Below are positions 15,906-26,625 of a stretch of DNA of 64,000 bases, in pieces. The translations under genes and the position numbers were made by a program. The notes under the pieces are model-generated. The model searched no databases, had not been told where the DNA came from, and was given only the letters and a program-made list of their open reading frames with translations. The stretch is from positions 62,501-126,500 of the forward strand of contig ADNK01001668.1 of the NCBI GenBank assembly GCA_000320545.1, written 5' to 3'. The number at the start of each line of letters is the position of its first letter. The first letter of the stretch is position 1. Source of the stretch: Bigelowiella natans CCMP2755. Taxonomy: Eukaryota > Cercozoa > Chlorarachniophyceae.

Positions 15906-17033
15906 TCAAGGGGTTGATAGTAGTAGCAGTAGTAGTAGTAGTAACAGTAGTAGTACCGAATCTGGAAAAAAATGATAGATCTCTTCCCGAATACCCTTAA
16001 GAATTTGTTCTGCCTGGCCACGATAGGATTTGTTTTCTTCCATGATTTGGCCTTTTTCTTCTTCTTCTTCTTGATCGCGTGTTCTCCCCCCTCGTTTCTC
16101 ATCATCATCGTCATCGTTTGCATTACGGATTACACCACCCCTCCCCCCCCCCTCTTCCTCCTCATATCTATATTCAATATCTTTGCGATCATGCCGCCGA
16201 CAATAGTCTCCTCCTTTGTTACTATTATTGTTATTATTATTATTATTACTATTATCATTACTGCTACTACTACTATCTCCTCCATAACTACTACGACCGC
16301 AATCAAAATACCCCCCTCCTCCTCCTCCTCCTCCTCCTCCTTTATTCTTTTCACGCTCGTCCTCATGATTTGTTTCTTCGCTTTCTCTGCGCCATCGCTG
16401 TCGCCCTCGTACTCTTCCTTGCCCCCCCCCCTTAGATGTGTTGGTTGTGGTAACTGTAGCTGCTGTTTCGCTGGAAAAGGAACGATTTTCCCCCATTGTT
16501 CCGCCCCCAACATCACCCTGAGATCGATGGGTCCATCTCATCATACTACTCACTGATGACTCCTCCTCCTCCTCATCATCATCATCAAACGACGACGATA
16601 CAAATAGCCTATACGACGAAGAACTTGGGGGACTTAGCTGATTGTGATGATGATGCTGATGACGATGATGATGATGATGGTCATCACCCTCCCCTTCTTC
16701 GTCTCGTTCTTGTTTATTCTTTCGCTGTTCCTCCCAGCTGCTCTTGGTTTCAAAACGGGTGAAAGAAGAACAAAAATGATGATCTTCTTTTTCCTCCTGA
16801 GCATAATTTGAAGGTGGGTTCTTCATCTTCCATCCATGTCCTTGTCTAGTAGGCGGTGGTAGCAGAGGCATTCTGGTGGCCACGCGGCTCACACGAAATG
16901 GGTATCCAACTACAACCACAAGGAATAACGACAACAGCCCTGCCGATAGTACCAGCATGCTCGCCTGAACAACAGAGAAGAGGCAAATCAGCGAGGGGGG
17001 GGAAGGGAGGAGCATAGATATGCAAATACACAT
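15906..17033 (-). CDS. Low-complexity ORF with a membrane segment, probable exon of the EDR2-type gene
   Basis: A single minus-strand frame stays open for 375 codons. It includes a hydrophobic stretch (SMLVLSAGLLSLFLVVVVGY, one membrane helix), then a long charged and repetitive region with His, Asp, Gly, Asn and Glu runs, and ends with a normal-looking helix AEQILKGIREEIYHFFPDS directly before a GT donor. The terminal helix and length suggest a real exon of the gene whose C-terminus is the EDR2 domain downstream. Microsatellite-derived frames can be open by chance, however, and the opposite strand is open in places too. Confidence 0.4.
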   Translation of the reverse strand: MCICISMLLPSPPSLICLFSVVQASMLVLSAGLLSLFLVVVVGYPFRVSRVATRMPLLPPPTRQGHGWKMKNPPSNYAQEEKEDHHFCSSFTRFETKSSWEEQRKNKQERDEEGEGDDHHHHHRHQHHHHNQLSPPSSSSYRLFVSSSFDDDDEEEEESSVSSMMRWTHRSQGDVGGGTMGENRSFSSETAATVTTTNTSKGGGQGRVRGRQRWRRESEETNHEDEREKNKGGGGGGGGGGYFDCGRSSYGGDSSSSSNDNSNNNNNNNNSNKGGDYCRRHDRKDIEYRYEEEEGGGRGGVIRNANDDDDDEKRGGRTRDQEEEEEKGQIMEENKSYRGQAEQILKGIREEIYHFFPDSVLLLLLLLLLLLLSTP

Positions 17034-17330
17034 TATCTACATAATATACATATGCACGCTGGCACATTACGTACCCACACGCATACACGCAGTCGAAGAG
17101 GAATGAAATCATCATCATCATCATCATCATCACCATCATCACCATCATCACCATCATCACCATCATCGTAACTTGAATATATGGTGGTAGAAATAGGGTC
17201 ATTAAATTATTACATTTGGGCCTCCCACCGAAGATAGTGCGACTAGTAATACAATCCTGACACACAATACTCCCAAGTTAAGTAAAAACACAAAAAAACA
17301 TGTCGTCGACATTTGCTTAGATGTCTTTAT

Positions 17331-18621
17331 CTAGATTAAAATGGTGCGTGTGCTAAAGCTTTTATTGTAGTACCATATACTTCCAAATAGAAGCAATCCT
17401 TCGTCAGGCCTGTTGGTAGTGGTGGCGGCGAAGACTCGAGATCGTTTGATATAATGTGATTTGCTGGTTATTTCGTTGGTGACGGGTTGCATTATTCGTC
17501 TTCTATGTCTTTCACCACTCTGATCTCCATACGATAGTGCTGCTGATGCTGACGATGGTGCATGCTCAATGCTACCATCTCTCGGTATTCCTGGCTCACG
17601 TGAAGCTTTACAACCATCTTCATCAAGATGAAATAATGAACAATCACCCTTTCTACTGGCACTACTACTAGTGCTGCTGCTACCGCGTCCCCCCCCCTCC
17701 CTATCCCCTTTCATCTTTGATTTGGCAGCTAGAATCCTAGCTTCCATACGGATCAACTTTCGACGCATCCTGAGGAAGGAGAGAAGGAGAAAATGTTCAT
17801 CATCATCATCATCATCATTGCCAGCAGTTCACAAACCGATGAATTTTCTGAGCGTTGTCGATGTAAGAAAACTTAATCATAGTGCAATATAAAAGATGTT
17901 GTTTATTCGGTGGCAATTACGAGTCTGCTTCGCGTCTAGCCTTGGCCTCTCGTATCTCCGCTGCTCGTGCCTTAGCCCTGGCACTGCTCACTTGTCCGAA
18001 CAGATCCCGGATGATTATCAGTGATTTCTTTTTCTTAACCCCCTTTCCGTTAGATACTTCTGGTTTAGATGATGATGATAGCAAAGAGCATTGGTCATGA
18101 TTTTTCGTAGCCCCCCCCCAGTTGAATCCATTCACAGCGCCTGCAACTAAGGATTCCAGAAGCATCGGCCGCTTTTTCGTCCTTCGCCTCTTCCCTACCA
18201 TCACATGCGGGGTAAGGCTTTTCTTATTATGGCTTGATTGGGTATGATCGCGATTGAATTGTTGCGAAGATGCAACACGAGGGAGCACTCTGAGTCCATT
18301 TTGCGAGGAAGGTCTGCTGCTGTTTCCATTTGTCCGATCACGCCTTCTTCTTCTTCTTCTTCCGTAGGGAAGGGGAGAGACTGATCGTCCATGGCTCGTG
18401 GAAGTAATCACACTAGCTTTACCACCAGTACCGTCAAGGTATTTTGCATACCCACCCCTTTCCACGTGGAGGAAATCTCCGTAACTTCTACAACTTACCA
18501 TTCGTCCATTCCCTGCTCGCAACCTCTCGGCTGCATTCTTCCATTTATGATCTACGAATATTCGCATTGCGCGACGTTTCTTCGTATCTCGATTGGCATC
18601 ACAAAGTCGCCGTGGGCTCAT
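17331..18621 (-). CDS. Basic, Ser/Arg-rich exons, possible N-terminal part of the EDR2-type gene
   Basis: Two minus-strand open stretches follow each other. The first (17917-18621) starts with an ATG (MSPRRLCDANRD) and contains AMRIFVDHKWKNAAERLRAG, a poly-Arg run, and LFGQVSSARAKARAAEIREA near its end. The second (17331-17768) begins MRRKLIRMEARILAAKSKMK. A splice near 17910 could join them. No domain is recognised; the composition is basic and disordered with a helical segment. Assignment to the EDR2-type gene rests only on strand and order. Confidence 0.4.
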
Positions 18622-20489
18622 TGCAGGAGGTGTAAGGGCAGGCTATTGTTATGAAAAAACTAGTGTTATCCATGATACCTCAAAAAATGAACATTTGCAC
18701 CTGCATCGGTCGCAGCTCAGGACTGCTTTCAGCATCAAATGCATCAAATGCAGCCATTTCGCCTCCTTCCTCCTCCTCCTCCTCCTCCTCCTTCTCAAGT
18801 CTTAATGGTCGGTATCCTGCTCATGATGAATATTGTTACACACCCTTATGCTGGGACAGCAAAGCAAGAGAAACAGTATGATGATGAAGGTTCACAATCC
18901 CCTCCCTCCCTCAATTTCATCCAGGGCTCAAATGTCTCAAGACTAGTTTTCCTTCAAACTAAGAAATGATTGTGCGAAACCATGTAGTTGTGAATGGGGT
19001 GCCAATGTGGTAGAAGGAAAGGATCGAAGGGGGGGGGAGACCTGTACACAAGCATAGCTATGATTCTCAGACTTAAATGCATTCTTTTGGTCCTAGAGTT
19101 TGAATGGGGTATTTATCCAGACGACATAGGTTTTAAGCTTAAACTTTGCCTTTATCTCCATGGTGTCCATCGTGCAGAACATGCAGATACCTCTGCGTTG
19201 TCGCTCATCATTTATTAGCTGCATTTCCACAATTCGGGAATATTTTCCGACTTCTCGCTCGGAATGGACGAGAGAAGTGTCTGACGACATCATTTCTTTC
19301 TCGTACCGAATGTTTATCCTTCCGACGTCTTCATTCGTCACGCTGCCACGTCGTCAAGCTTGCACCTTCGTTGGAATGTCACACAACAGGATGCAAAGTG
19401 CACACACACACACACACACAACATGTTTTCGATGTGCACAAGTGTCTATTGTCAAAGTCTGTTGATGAGGCAAGCTGCATGGTGTGACAGATGTGAACAA
19501 GGATTTGGAAATTCCGTCTTGGCAGCGGTCGATCCCTTTTGGCGGCTGAAAGAGCACTCAATGATGTGCATCTTCTCATCAAGTGAACGTTGCCCTGCGG
19601 CACGTGTGTCCAAGGTAGGATTGCTCCGGTTGACAAGTTCATCGCTGAAATCATTTTTGGGGGGGCAGCAATTCCCTTCCAGAGCTAGAGAGCGCATCGC
19701 AAACGCGTGCACGCGTGCTAGCGTGCACACACACACTCACGGTTTGCGCAAAATCCCTCTGAAGCATTGAAATTTTGGGGACTGAATGAGCACTCCCAAG
19801 ACTAGGTTGGAAAATTTCGCCCATCCATTGATTCATCGGGATCAAATGAAAACTGCCTTCCCATGTTTCATCACTTTGAGCTTGCACGCGCGAAGCCTGA
19901 CTTGGTCAATGTGACCATTTTTGCTCACGCTAGCTGTGCGATGTGCTTGACGAAAAAACGAACTAAGTTGCAATTTTTGCAGAGCTCTTCCCAAATAAAT
20001 TGAACATGATCCATGGGGCACAACAGCGCGTTGCTTTTCATTTTCGATTCTAGTTTTTCGTTCGCCATGGCCGCCTGTCTTGTGCTAAGAACTCGTCACA
20101 TGCATGCTACATGTAAATTGTGCAGGCTCACTATGTAAAAAAAAAATCGATGATGCTTGCTGCCTATGCACTCGCATCAACATAAAAGTTGAAATGATGC
20201 TCGCTAAATTACTAATGGTGCCATTCTGGAAATTTGCAAGCACTGGTGCAGCACGTACCATTGTATGCCCTTGTATCCGGTACAGGAACGACAACGACAT
20301 GGTGTACTAATGAACTTTATTTTTCATCCATGTACAGCTTTCAACGCCTACTTACTCAAAGTTGTACTAAATCTATAGTTGGTGGAAAAAAGGCGACTAC
20401 TATTTACGTGGTTAATATATTGCTACTGTGATCTAGGTGTTGCACCGCGTAGATCAAATTAATTCAGAAGCTATATAAACAATGAGATG
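18622..20489. other. Region with weak minus-strand coding signals
   Basis: Minus-strand frames at 19093-19341 (for example INIRYEKEMMSSDTSLVHSE) and about 19452-19736 (NDFSDELVNRSNPTLDTRAA) look protein-like but match no family I recognise, and I could not link them by splice phase. They may be exons of an undescribed gene or remains of a mobile element. GCGTGCACGCG-type sequence near 19.7 kb resembles the retroelement-associated segments. Confidence 0.3.
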
Positions 20490-21663
20490 CTATTGTTGTA
20501 ACGGTCTTCCATTCTCCAGGCCAGAAGAACGATTTACTCTTTCAATGCGTTTTGGTCCAGTAGGTATAAATTTCCCGTCACTAATTTCTGCCCTGGATAT
20601 TCCCTCCTCCGTTACTGTCATCAAAGGTAATTTATCCTGATTGCGAAGGTCCTGATAAGCTGCTGCCTCCCTTTCTCTAATAGCTTCTCGCGGCGTCTGT
20701 TCATACTTTTTCAGGCACGTATCTTGGATGATAAGTTGAATTATATTGAGGAAGACTGGTGTGCCCACCATAGACAGCAGAAGAAACTCAACCCCATGGC
20801 CCTTAAATAAAGAGCTAGTCCACTTCACGAAGGGATATATGGTGTTGTGTGCTCCATAGACAACAGCTCCGCACACAATCCTTGCCAATATATTTATGAT
20901 GATCCACGAAGTCAGTTGTATTCCCCACCACTTGATGTTGATATTATCCGGCTGTCCATAGTCTCCACTAACAGCTAATGGCTGGTATCCGATCTGATGT
21001 GTGATTTTTCGACAGTAAGGAACGCAAGTTTCTTAGACAATTGGTTTCAAAAGTCGTAAATGGTAGCTTCTTGATTTCTCCCTTGACTTTTTCTTCTCCT
21101 TCTACTTATCCCTCCCTCCGCTTCCTTCTTTTCTAACCTTTTTTGCAGCGGGCTCAAGACCGTACTTTAATATTATGAGTGAAAGTGTTGTGCCCAGTAA
21201 CGCATCGATGGTAAAGGATATCATGTACCTAATGCCCAGGTTAGGAAACGGTAGGCATTTTAATTTTCAATACAATCTGTTTCTGTTCTACTCAAATCGA
21301 GATATTAAAATATTTTTTCCTTATTTCGTAGACAGGTTGTGGATTATGGAATGGAGTTCTCACCATCCACACTCTTCATCGCCTTCACCCCCCTCAGAAC
21401 GAGCTATCACAGCAATTACTACGTTGCATAGATGCTGAAATCCCGCAGATATGCACTAAAACACAGCGAGATGAGAGATCGACGTCGACATAAAATTCCT
21501 AATGTGAGACCTGTTTAAGAGCATCAAAGATCCACACTTTCATGAGCCTCCTAGGTCTCTCACATCTCCATTTTACTATCAAGAGGGAGAAGACTGCAGC
21601 CCCCAGAAAGGCCTGCACCAAAATTGCCACCGGATTGGTGAAGAGGTTGCAGACCGAGGGCAT
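20490..21663 (-). CDS. STIMATE / TMEM110 family ER membrane protein, four exons
   Basis: Exons 21511-21663, 21364-21434, 21138-21228 and 20490-20993 join in phase (0, 2, 0) to give about 272 aa. Family features: a first helix in NPVAILVQAFLGAAVFSLLI followed by ERPRRLMKVWIFDALKQ, then HLCNVVIAVIARSEG, the conserved CGWYMISFTIDALLGTTLSL, IKWWGIQLTSWIIINILARI, and EFLLLSMVGTPVFLNIIQLI followed by IQDTCLKKYEQ. Human STIMATE sits at ER-plasma membrane junctions and promotes STIM1-dependent calcium entry; fungal and plant relatives are less studied. The C-terminal 60 residues are hydrophilic. The first ATG in frame is at 21663; the frame is open a little further upstream. Residues typical of the family (C-W-Y and W-D-x-x-K/L-Q) are kept. 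Confidence 0.9.
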
Positions 21664-22385
21664 GCTTTGGTTTAACCAATACTTCTTGGTCAAAGTCCCG
21701 ATGATGCAGGGGAATTACGGGATGCGACATGGAAATGGAACCTTGAAATATGAATTAGAAGATTCTAAGAGCATCTTGGTCACTTGCTTCAGGGGCCCTC
21801 TTCTTCTGGTGTGCCTTCGACTGAGAAAGATGATGTTTGACAGGGCCTTCCGTGGAACCATTGTCGAGTTCGCTTGCTTCAGAGGCCCTCTTCTTCTGGT
21901 GTGCCTTCGAATGAGAAAGATGTTTGACAGGGCCCTCCGTGGAACCATTCTAGCATTGTCGAGTTCGATGCGTTTGTTTGCGCTGCTGCGCGTCGATCAA
22001 TCCCATGATTCTCTGTCACGTTGATCCCACTTTCCATTGAAGACCCGCTCGAGTGGATCAATGCCACTCTGCTGCATCATCAGGGTGCTGACAAGTCCTC
22101 ACGTCTGCAATGATTTTTGTTGAGGCGCTGCCACGTGTTTGCGCTTGTCTCCCACGTGGTTCGTGCTCATGCAGTTTTTTGCAGCAACGCTTTGTTCAAT
22201 GTTCAACGTTCAATGTTGCTTTGGCACTTTGGATGGCAGTGCAGGCACGCACTGCGTTTCGCACACTGCAAGTGTCGCTGCAACACTTTGGAAGTGTGCC
22301 AGTGTGGTTCATCATCATTGTTTCATTGTTTCATTGTGACATTGTTTCAGTCCATCACCAAGGCTTGTGTTTGACGATGTGCTGA
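21540..22385 (+). mobile_element. Decayed non-LTR retrotransposon-like 3' end, copy A
   Basis: The sequence from about 21785 to 22200 is similar to 29640-30060. Shared landmarks are GGTGTGCCTTCGA followed by GACAGGGC-TTCCGT and GGAACCATTGTC (protein sense GVPST-K followed by DRAFR-TIV), then CAGGGTGCTGACAAGTCC, GTTGAGGC, TGTCTCCCA-GTGGTT and AACGCTTTGTTCA. Frames are broken, so this copy is non-functional. Its left end overlaps the opposite-strand first exon of the STIMATE gene, so the exact border is unclear. Confidence 0.65.
21790..21965. repeat. 90-bp tandem duplication inside retroelement copy A
   Basis: GGCCCTCTTCTTCTGGTGTG starts at 21794 and again at 21884, followed in each unit by GACAGGGCC-TCCGTGGAACC. 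One unit has GATGATG where the other has GATG. The other retroelement copy (29.6 kb) has this segment only once, so the duplication arose in this copy. Confidence 0.85.
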
Positions 22386-23193
22386 CATTGAGGGATGAAG
22401 GGCGCGGCAATCAGCGCGCTCCTCTTTTGCCATTTGAAAACACTTGTGTCGTTGTTCTTCTTTCTTTCCTTCTGCACTTCCTTCTCGTGTCCCTCTGCTA
22501 GCTCTGGCCCATCGGGTGCACGTTGCATGCTGCTTGGGGAGGACGAATTGCGACTTCGAATTCAACTGACACAGACACCGACTCAACAAATGGACACAAT
22601 GGACTCAATGATGCGATGTGAGTCACACATTGTGTGTGCGCGTACGTGATGCTAGGCGCATGTCTTGGATGTAGTGGCCGTGGAAACACTCCACTCTCGA
22701 AATCACGAGAACTGGAGAAAGCGAGGTCTAGCTAGAGGTGCATGTGTGATTGTGTGTGCTAGTGTGTTTGTGCGCATATCACACGCGAGAGCAGCACGTC
22801 TAAAGGTTTACGCACAGCTCGCTGTCCTGCGACACTTTTGTACTTTGCAAAGTGTGACCGCCGGACACGATTCACGTTGCGTGCGCAACGTCGTGTGCGC
22901 GTGGAATGTGCACATTGCATGCAACATTTCTAGATGTGACCGTCCGTGCGTGCGCAATGATTGCGTGCTCTAGCGCCAGACCAAACATTGTCGCTGTGTG
23001 CGCGAACGCGCGATGTTTAGTCTTGCGCATGATGATCTACATCGCCGCTGCACAACAATTTCTAAATGTGTCGCGTTCTTCACAGCAATCATCACTGACA
23101 TCATTGGGGGACAACAATAACCTCAAGATGTCTGTCTTGTCTTCATTCTAGTTCTTAAAAATATTTTTTTATAGTAGTACTTAAATCATTTCA

Positions 23194-24185
23194 TTATGTC
23201 CTATTTTTGAGTCTTTCTCTTTTTGCCCTCCGTCGTCTCCTACTAGAACTAGTTGCTTCAGATTTATTTTCCAGATCGCCTGTACCCGCCTGATCACTAC
23301 GTTGCTGGTGCTGGCCGCTTTTCCCTATGGAAAAAATTTTTCCGGGAGGATCTCGGAAGGGCGTGAGCAGCCTTCTCATACGTTTATACGTATGAGATGC
23401 TTCAGGGGCCATCCGTACTGTTAATGAATATTCGCAATTTTTTGGTAAGAACACTCCTTGAGGACGTGGAAAAGATAGACTGGAATTGACTTTCAGATCG
23501 ATCGGCGTCCACTCTGAATTGATCCCTGAAAAAACAATATACAATCAAATTGTAAGGATTCCAGATCAGGCAAACCTAATCTCCGCGTTGTTGTATATTG
23601 GGATTGATTATTCGCTGATCATAGAAAATTCGTTTTGCTTTTTAATGAGCTCTGCGTAGTGTTACCGGTAATATGCCCAACGCTAATGTCTCGATTGGCC
23701 GACAACGCTGTGGCATATACAATACAAAAGACACAAGAATGTGTTTGATATTGCGAAGATAAGGTTTTGAACAGCAACAATGTATGAAGACCTGCTAAAC
23801 GCAGCAGCTGCCAGATCTGTACTTGTGTGTTGTTAAGACTTATTACAATGCTAATATATGCAAAGCGAAGTACACAAGAGAAGATAAGAGCAAACAATCT
23901 CATGAGAAGACACATGAGAAATTAGGGAGTGGTGCTGAAATCCATTCCATAAATTAGCTCTTCCGAACGGGAGATATCAGTAATCGTCTAGACATTATCA
24001 TTACCCATTCGATGTCGTAACTTTCTTACCTTGTCGTAGGATACTTGTTCATGATTCTCTCAAGCATGCGGAGCCTAAGTGCTGCGCCTTCCCACTTTCT
24101 CGAAAGCTCAATCTGAAGAATACGACAGGAGAAATCGAGCGATGTCCATATAAATACATAATGATACACACAAATACATAAATAT

Positions 24186-24236
<51 letters not shown>

Positions 24237-24239
24237 CTT

Positions 24240-24278
<39 letters not shown>

Positions 24279-24694
24279 CCAGTTATTTTTATACAAGTAT
24301 GTGTACTGAGAATTATATATGTGTCAGCGCAGGACTGCCTTATGAATTCCGATCGAAGCTGAAAAGTTATCGTTTGAGAAAAGAGTAGCATAAACCATTC
24401 CAACTCCTAGATCAACAGCCTAGGTAGTTCAAACACGGCCTATGAGATCACTATTCTTACCAAAAACAAAATATTACTACTTTGTACTTGACTTCTCCAT
24501 CCTCTGTATCATTTTTCAGAACGATATCGGCCTAATAAGATTTTTAAAAAGTCACTAGAAGGCGATATCATTGGATAAACTTCATTCTTACCACTACTCG
24601 ATGATATACGAGATCTGACCCTGGAATTAATGGGTCGAAAGCGTCCTAATATGTCGGGTAGGGAAAAAAAAAAGAGAGGAGAGACAAATTAAGA

Positions 24695-24740
<46 letters not shown>

Positions 24741-25340
24741 AAGGAGAGAGAGAGAGAAGTAAGAATTTTTTCAACAGCTAACAACTCACACACACATCAA
24801 AATGTCCACTATGTACTCACTGTCGGCTTTCGTTTCCGACGGTTTGTCACTTTGACTTTGCCTATTGCCTCGTCTTTGTGCACTATCTTCACAAGTCCAG
24901 AAATTTCTTTTTCCTAAATGTAAGTATCTTTAACGTTACACTTGACAAATCATAAAATAATAAGAGAGAATGGAGAAGAGACAAGATCAACGATTTTCTG
25001 GGAAGAAGAATTTAATTAATGACAATCATCATGGGATTGACCGGTTGCTTGCAGGTTCCAGTAACTATCTGAACCCGAGCACACACACGTTCGTCGCCAT
25101 CTCTTAAACGTGTAGGTAGAGGATAAACCTCAACGTCTTCATAGCCAGAATCATGGATGACTTGGAGCTGTCTTCTTCTCCATTGTCTTCCTGGACAACC
25201 ACATTACATTCGATGTAAATTACTTGCTTCACAGAAATTATCGACTACGTAGGCTCGACCAGCAGATATAATTTGGCCTCCGTTAGCCTTTCGTTTCAAG
25301 CCCCCTCCAGAAAGACCCAGCGCTCCCCAACGAAAAAATC
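23194..25340 (-). CDS. Unassigned multi-exon gene
   Basis: At least seven minus-strand segments with protein-like content and splice-like borders occur in order: WGALGLSGGGLKRKANGGQI...SAGRAYVVDNFCEA (about 25230-25340), WRRRQLQVIHDSGYEDVEVY followed by RDGDERVCARVQIVTG (25050-25200), ISGLVKIVHKDEAIGKVKVT (about 24830-24910), DAFDPLIPGSDLVYHRVV (about 24595-24650), ADIVLKNDTEDGEVKYKV (about 24480-24540), LSRKWEGAALRLRMLERIMN (about 24035-24125), and a last exon ending at 23194 with WTPIDLKVNSSLSFPRPQGV and a basic tail. I recognise no family. Introns hold AT and GT microsatellites. Start and exact exon ends were not determined. Confidence 0.55.
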
Positions 25341-25496
25341 CTATTGAGAAAGGTTTTGTAAATATGTGTGCATGGCGCTCTTGGTGTGAATCATGTTATT
25401 GCCGCGCTTATTTCTTGGTCTCCATTGCTATTCAGCTGAATAGTAACTGCGATTAAAGCGATGGTCACTATGGCAATTTTCTGTTCCCCTTGAGCT

Positions 25497-25740
25497 GGAT
25501 GCCCATTGTGTTTGTGGCGCTGACACACAACTCACAACCGAGCTGGAAGACCAGAAAGAGACCATTCGAGTTGATAACAAGACTGGAGAGATAACTCCAA
25601 TTTTTGGTTGTCGCAGGATGAAAATCAAATGTATTTGCAGGGAATTATCGAGGCATCGTTCGCTGGGTTGCCAGCGCAGATCCTCCCACAAGAAATTAAT
25701 TCTTCTAACTCGGAAGCCAGCCGACAGAAAGAAAGAGATC
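25497..25740 (+). CDS. Short unassigned plus-strand ORF segment
   Basis: A plus frame reads DAHCVCGADTQLTTELEDQK, then ETIRVDNKTGEITPIFGCRR and a Lys/Arg-rich tail to a stop near 25735. The frame looks protein-like and could be one exon or a fragment; no start, splice partner or family was identified. An overlapping minus-strand frame is also open. Confidence 0.25.
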
Positions 25741-25861
25741 TGATTAGCTCAGGCCGAAGCGAAGAATGTAGCGGCAAGTCAGCAGGGCCGAACGAAGCGA
25801 ACAGCAGCTCATAATTCAACAGAAAAACTAGAAAGAAAACGGAAAAGAAACAGATCAGCAA

Positions 25862-26625
25862 CGACTTGTCTTTCTAGCCTTGCTGGGAAGGAGCTACAAA
25901 ATGACCGTACTTGGTGACTGCGGTGTTGAGAAGGAGAGTGAATTATGGGTCGCTTGTTTCACGACTGCGCAGAGGAATTTGGAATTCTAGAATTATTCAT
26001 GAATGAATTTATTTTCAATCGATGGGGAACTGCTGAAAAAAAAACTTTCCAGCATTGATCTGCCATGCCAGCATGCACCAGACTAGCAGATGATGTGGCT
26101 GACTTCACAAGATCTAGAGATGTTTGCCAATGTGAAACCGGTCACACGTGAAACAATGATAAGTACAATTCAGTCGTGCATACTAGTACACTGTGGGCTT
26201 GTGGGCTCATCATGAAACAAAGGTCATGTTGTTGCTCTGATGCACGTTCTTGTCGTGCGCGTGCGACTTCTAAATGTGCCGCATCGAGGAAACCCGAATG
26301 CAATCGTTGCGCCTTGCAAACAGATGATAAACACTATGGCGGCACGCGTTAAGGTCACATGCAGCGCGATGCACATGCCGAAACAAGCTTGTTAGATGCA
26401 TGTGTGTATAGACATTGATTTGATCGTGTGAACATACGCGCACATCTAGGCATGTGCGAAGTACACAACAGCTGATATTCGTGATGCTTCGGACGACATA
26501 ATATAACATCTTCCAGGTGTCTTATGCTCAATGAGTCTGCTGCTTCTCGCGATATATCTAGATATTGTTGTCACGTGCCTGCCTGATGTTAGAACTGCAG
26601 ATGTGAGAATCGGCATTTAATGTAC
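25862..26625. other. Intergenic region with TCTAGA/GCATGC-type sequence
   Basis: No gene is seen. The sequence carries TTCTARATGTG-like words (for example near 26108 and 26270) and GCATGC palindromes that recur at 22.9-23.1 and 30.7-30.8 kb near the retroelement copies, so it may be old mobile DNA. Confidence 0.35.

Noticed and set aside
15972-16556. Plus-strand ORF rich in Ile, Thr and Phe
   Set aside because: Antisense to the longer minus-strand frame; its composition follows trinucleotide repeats.
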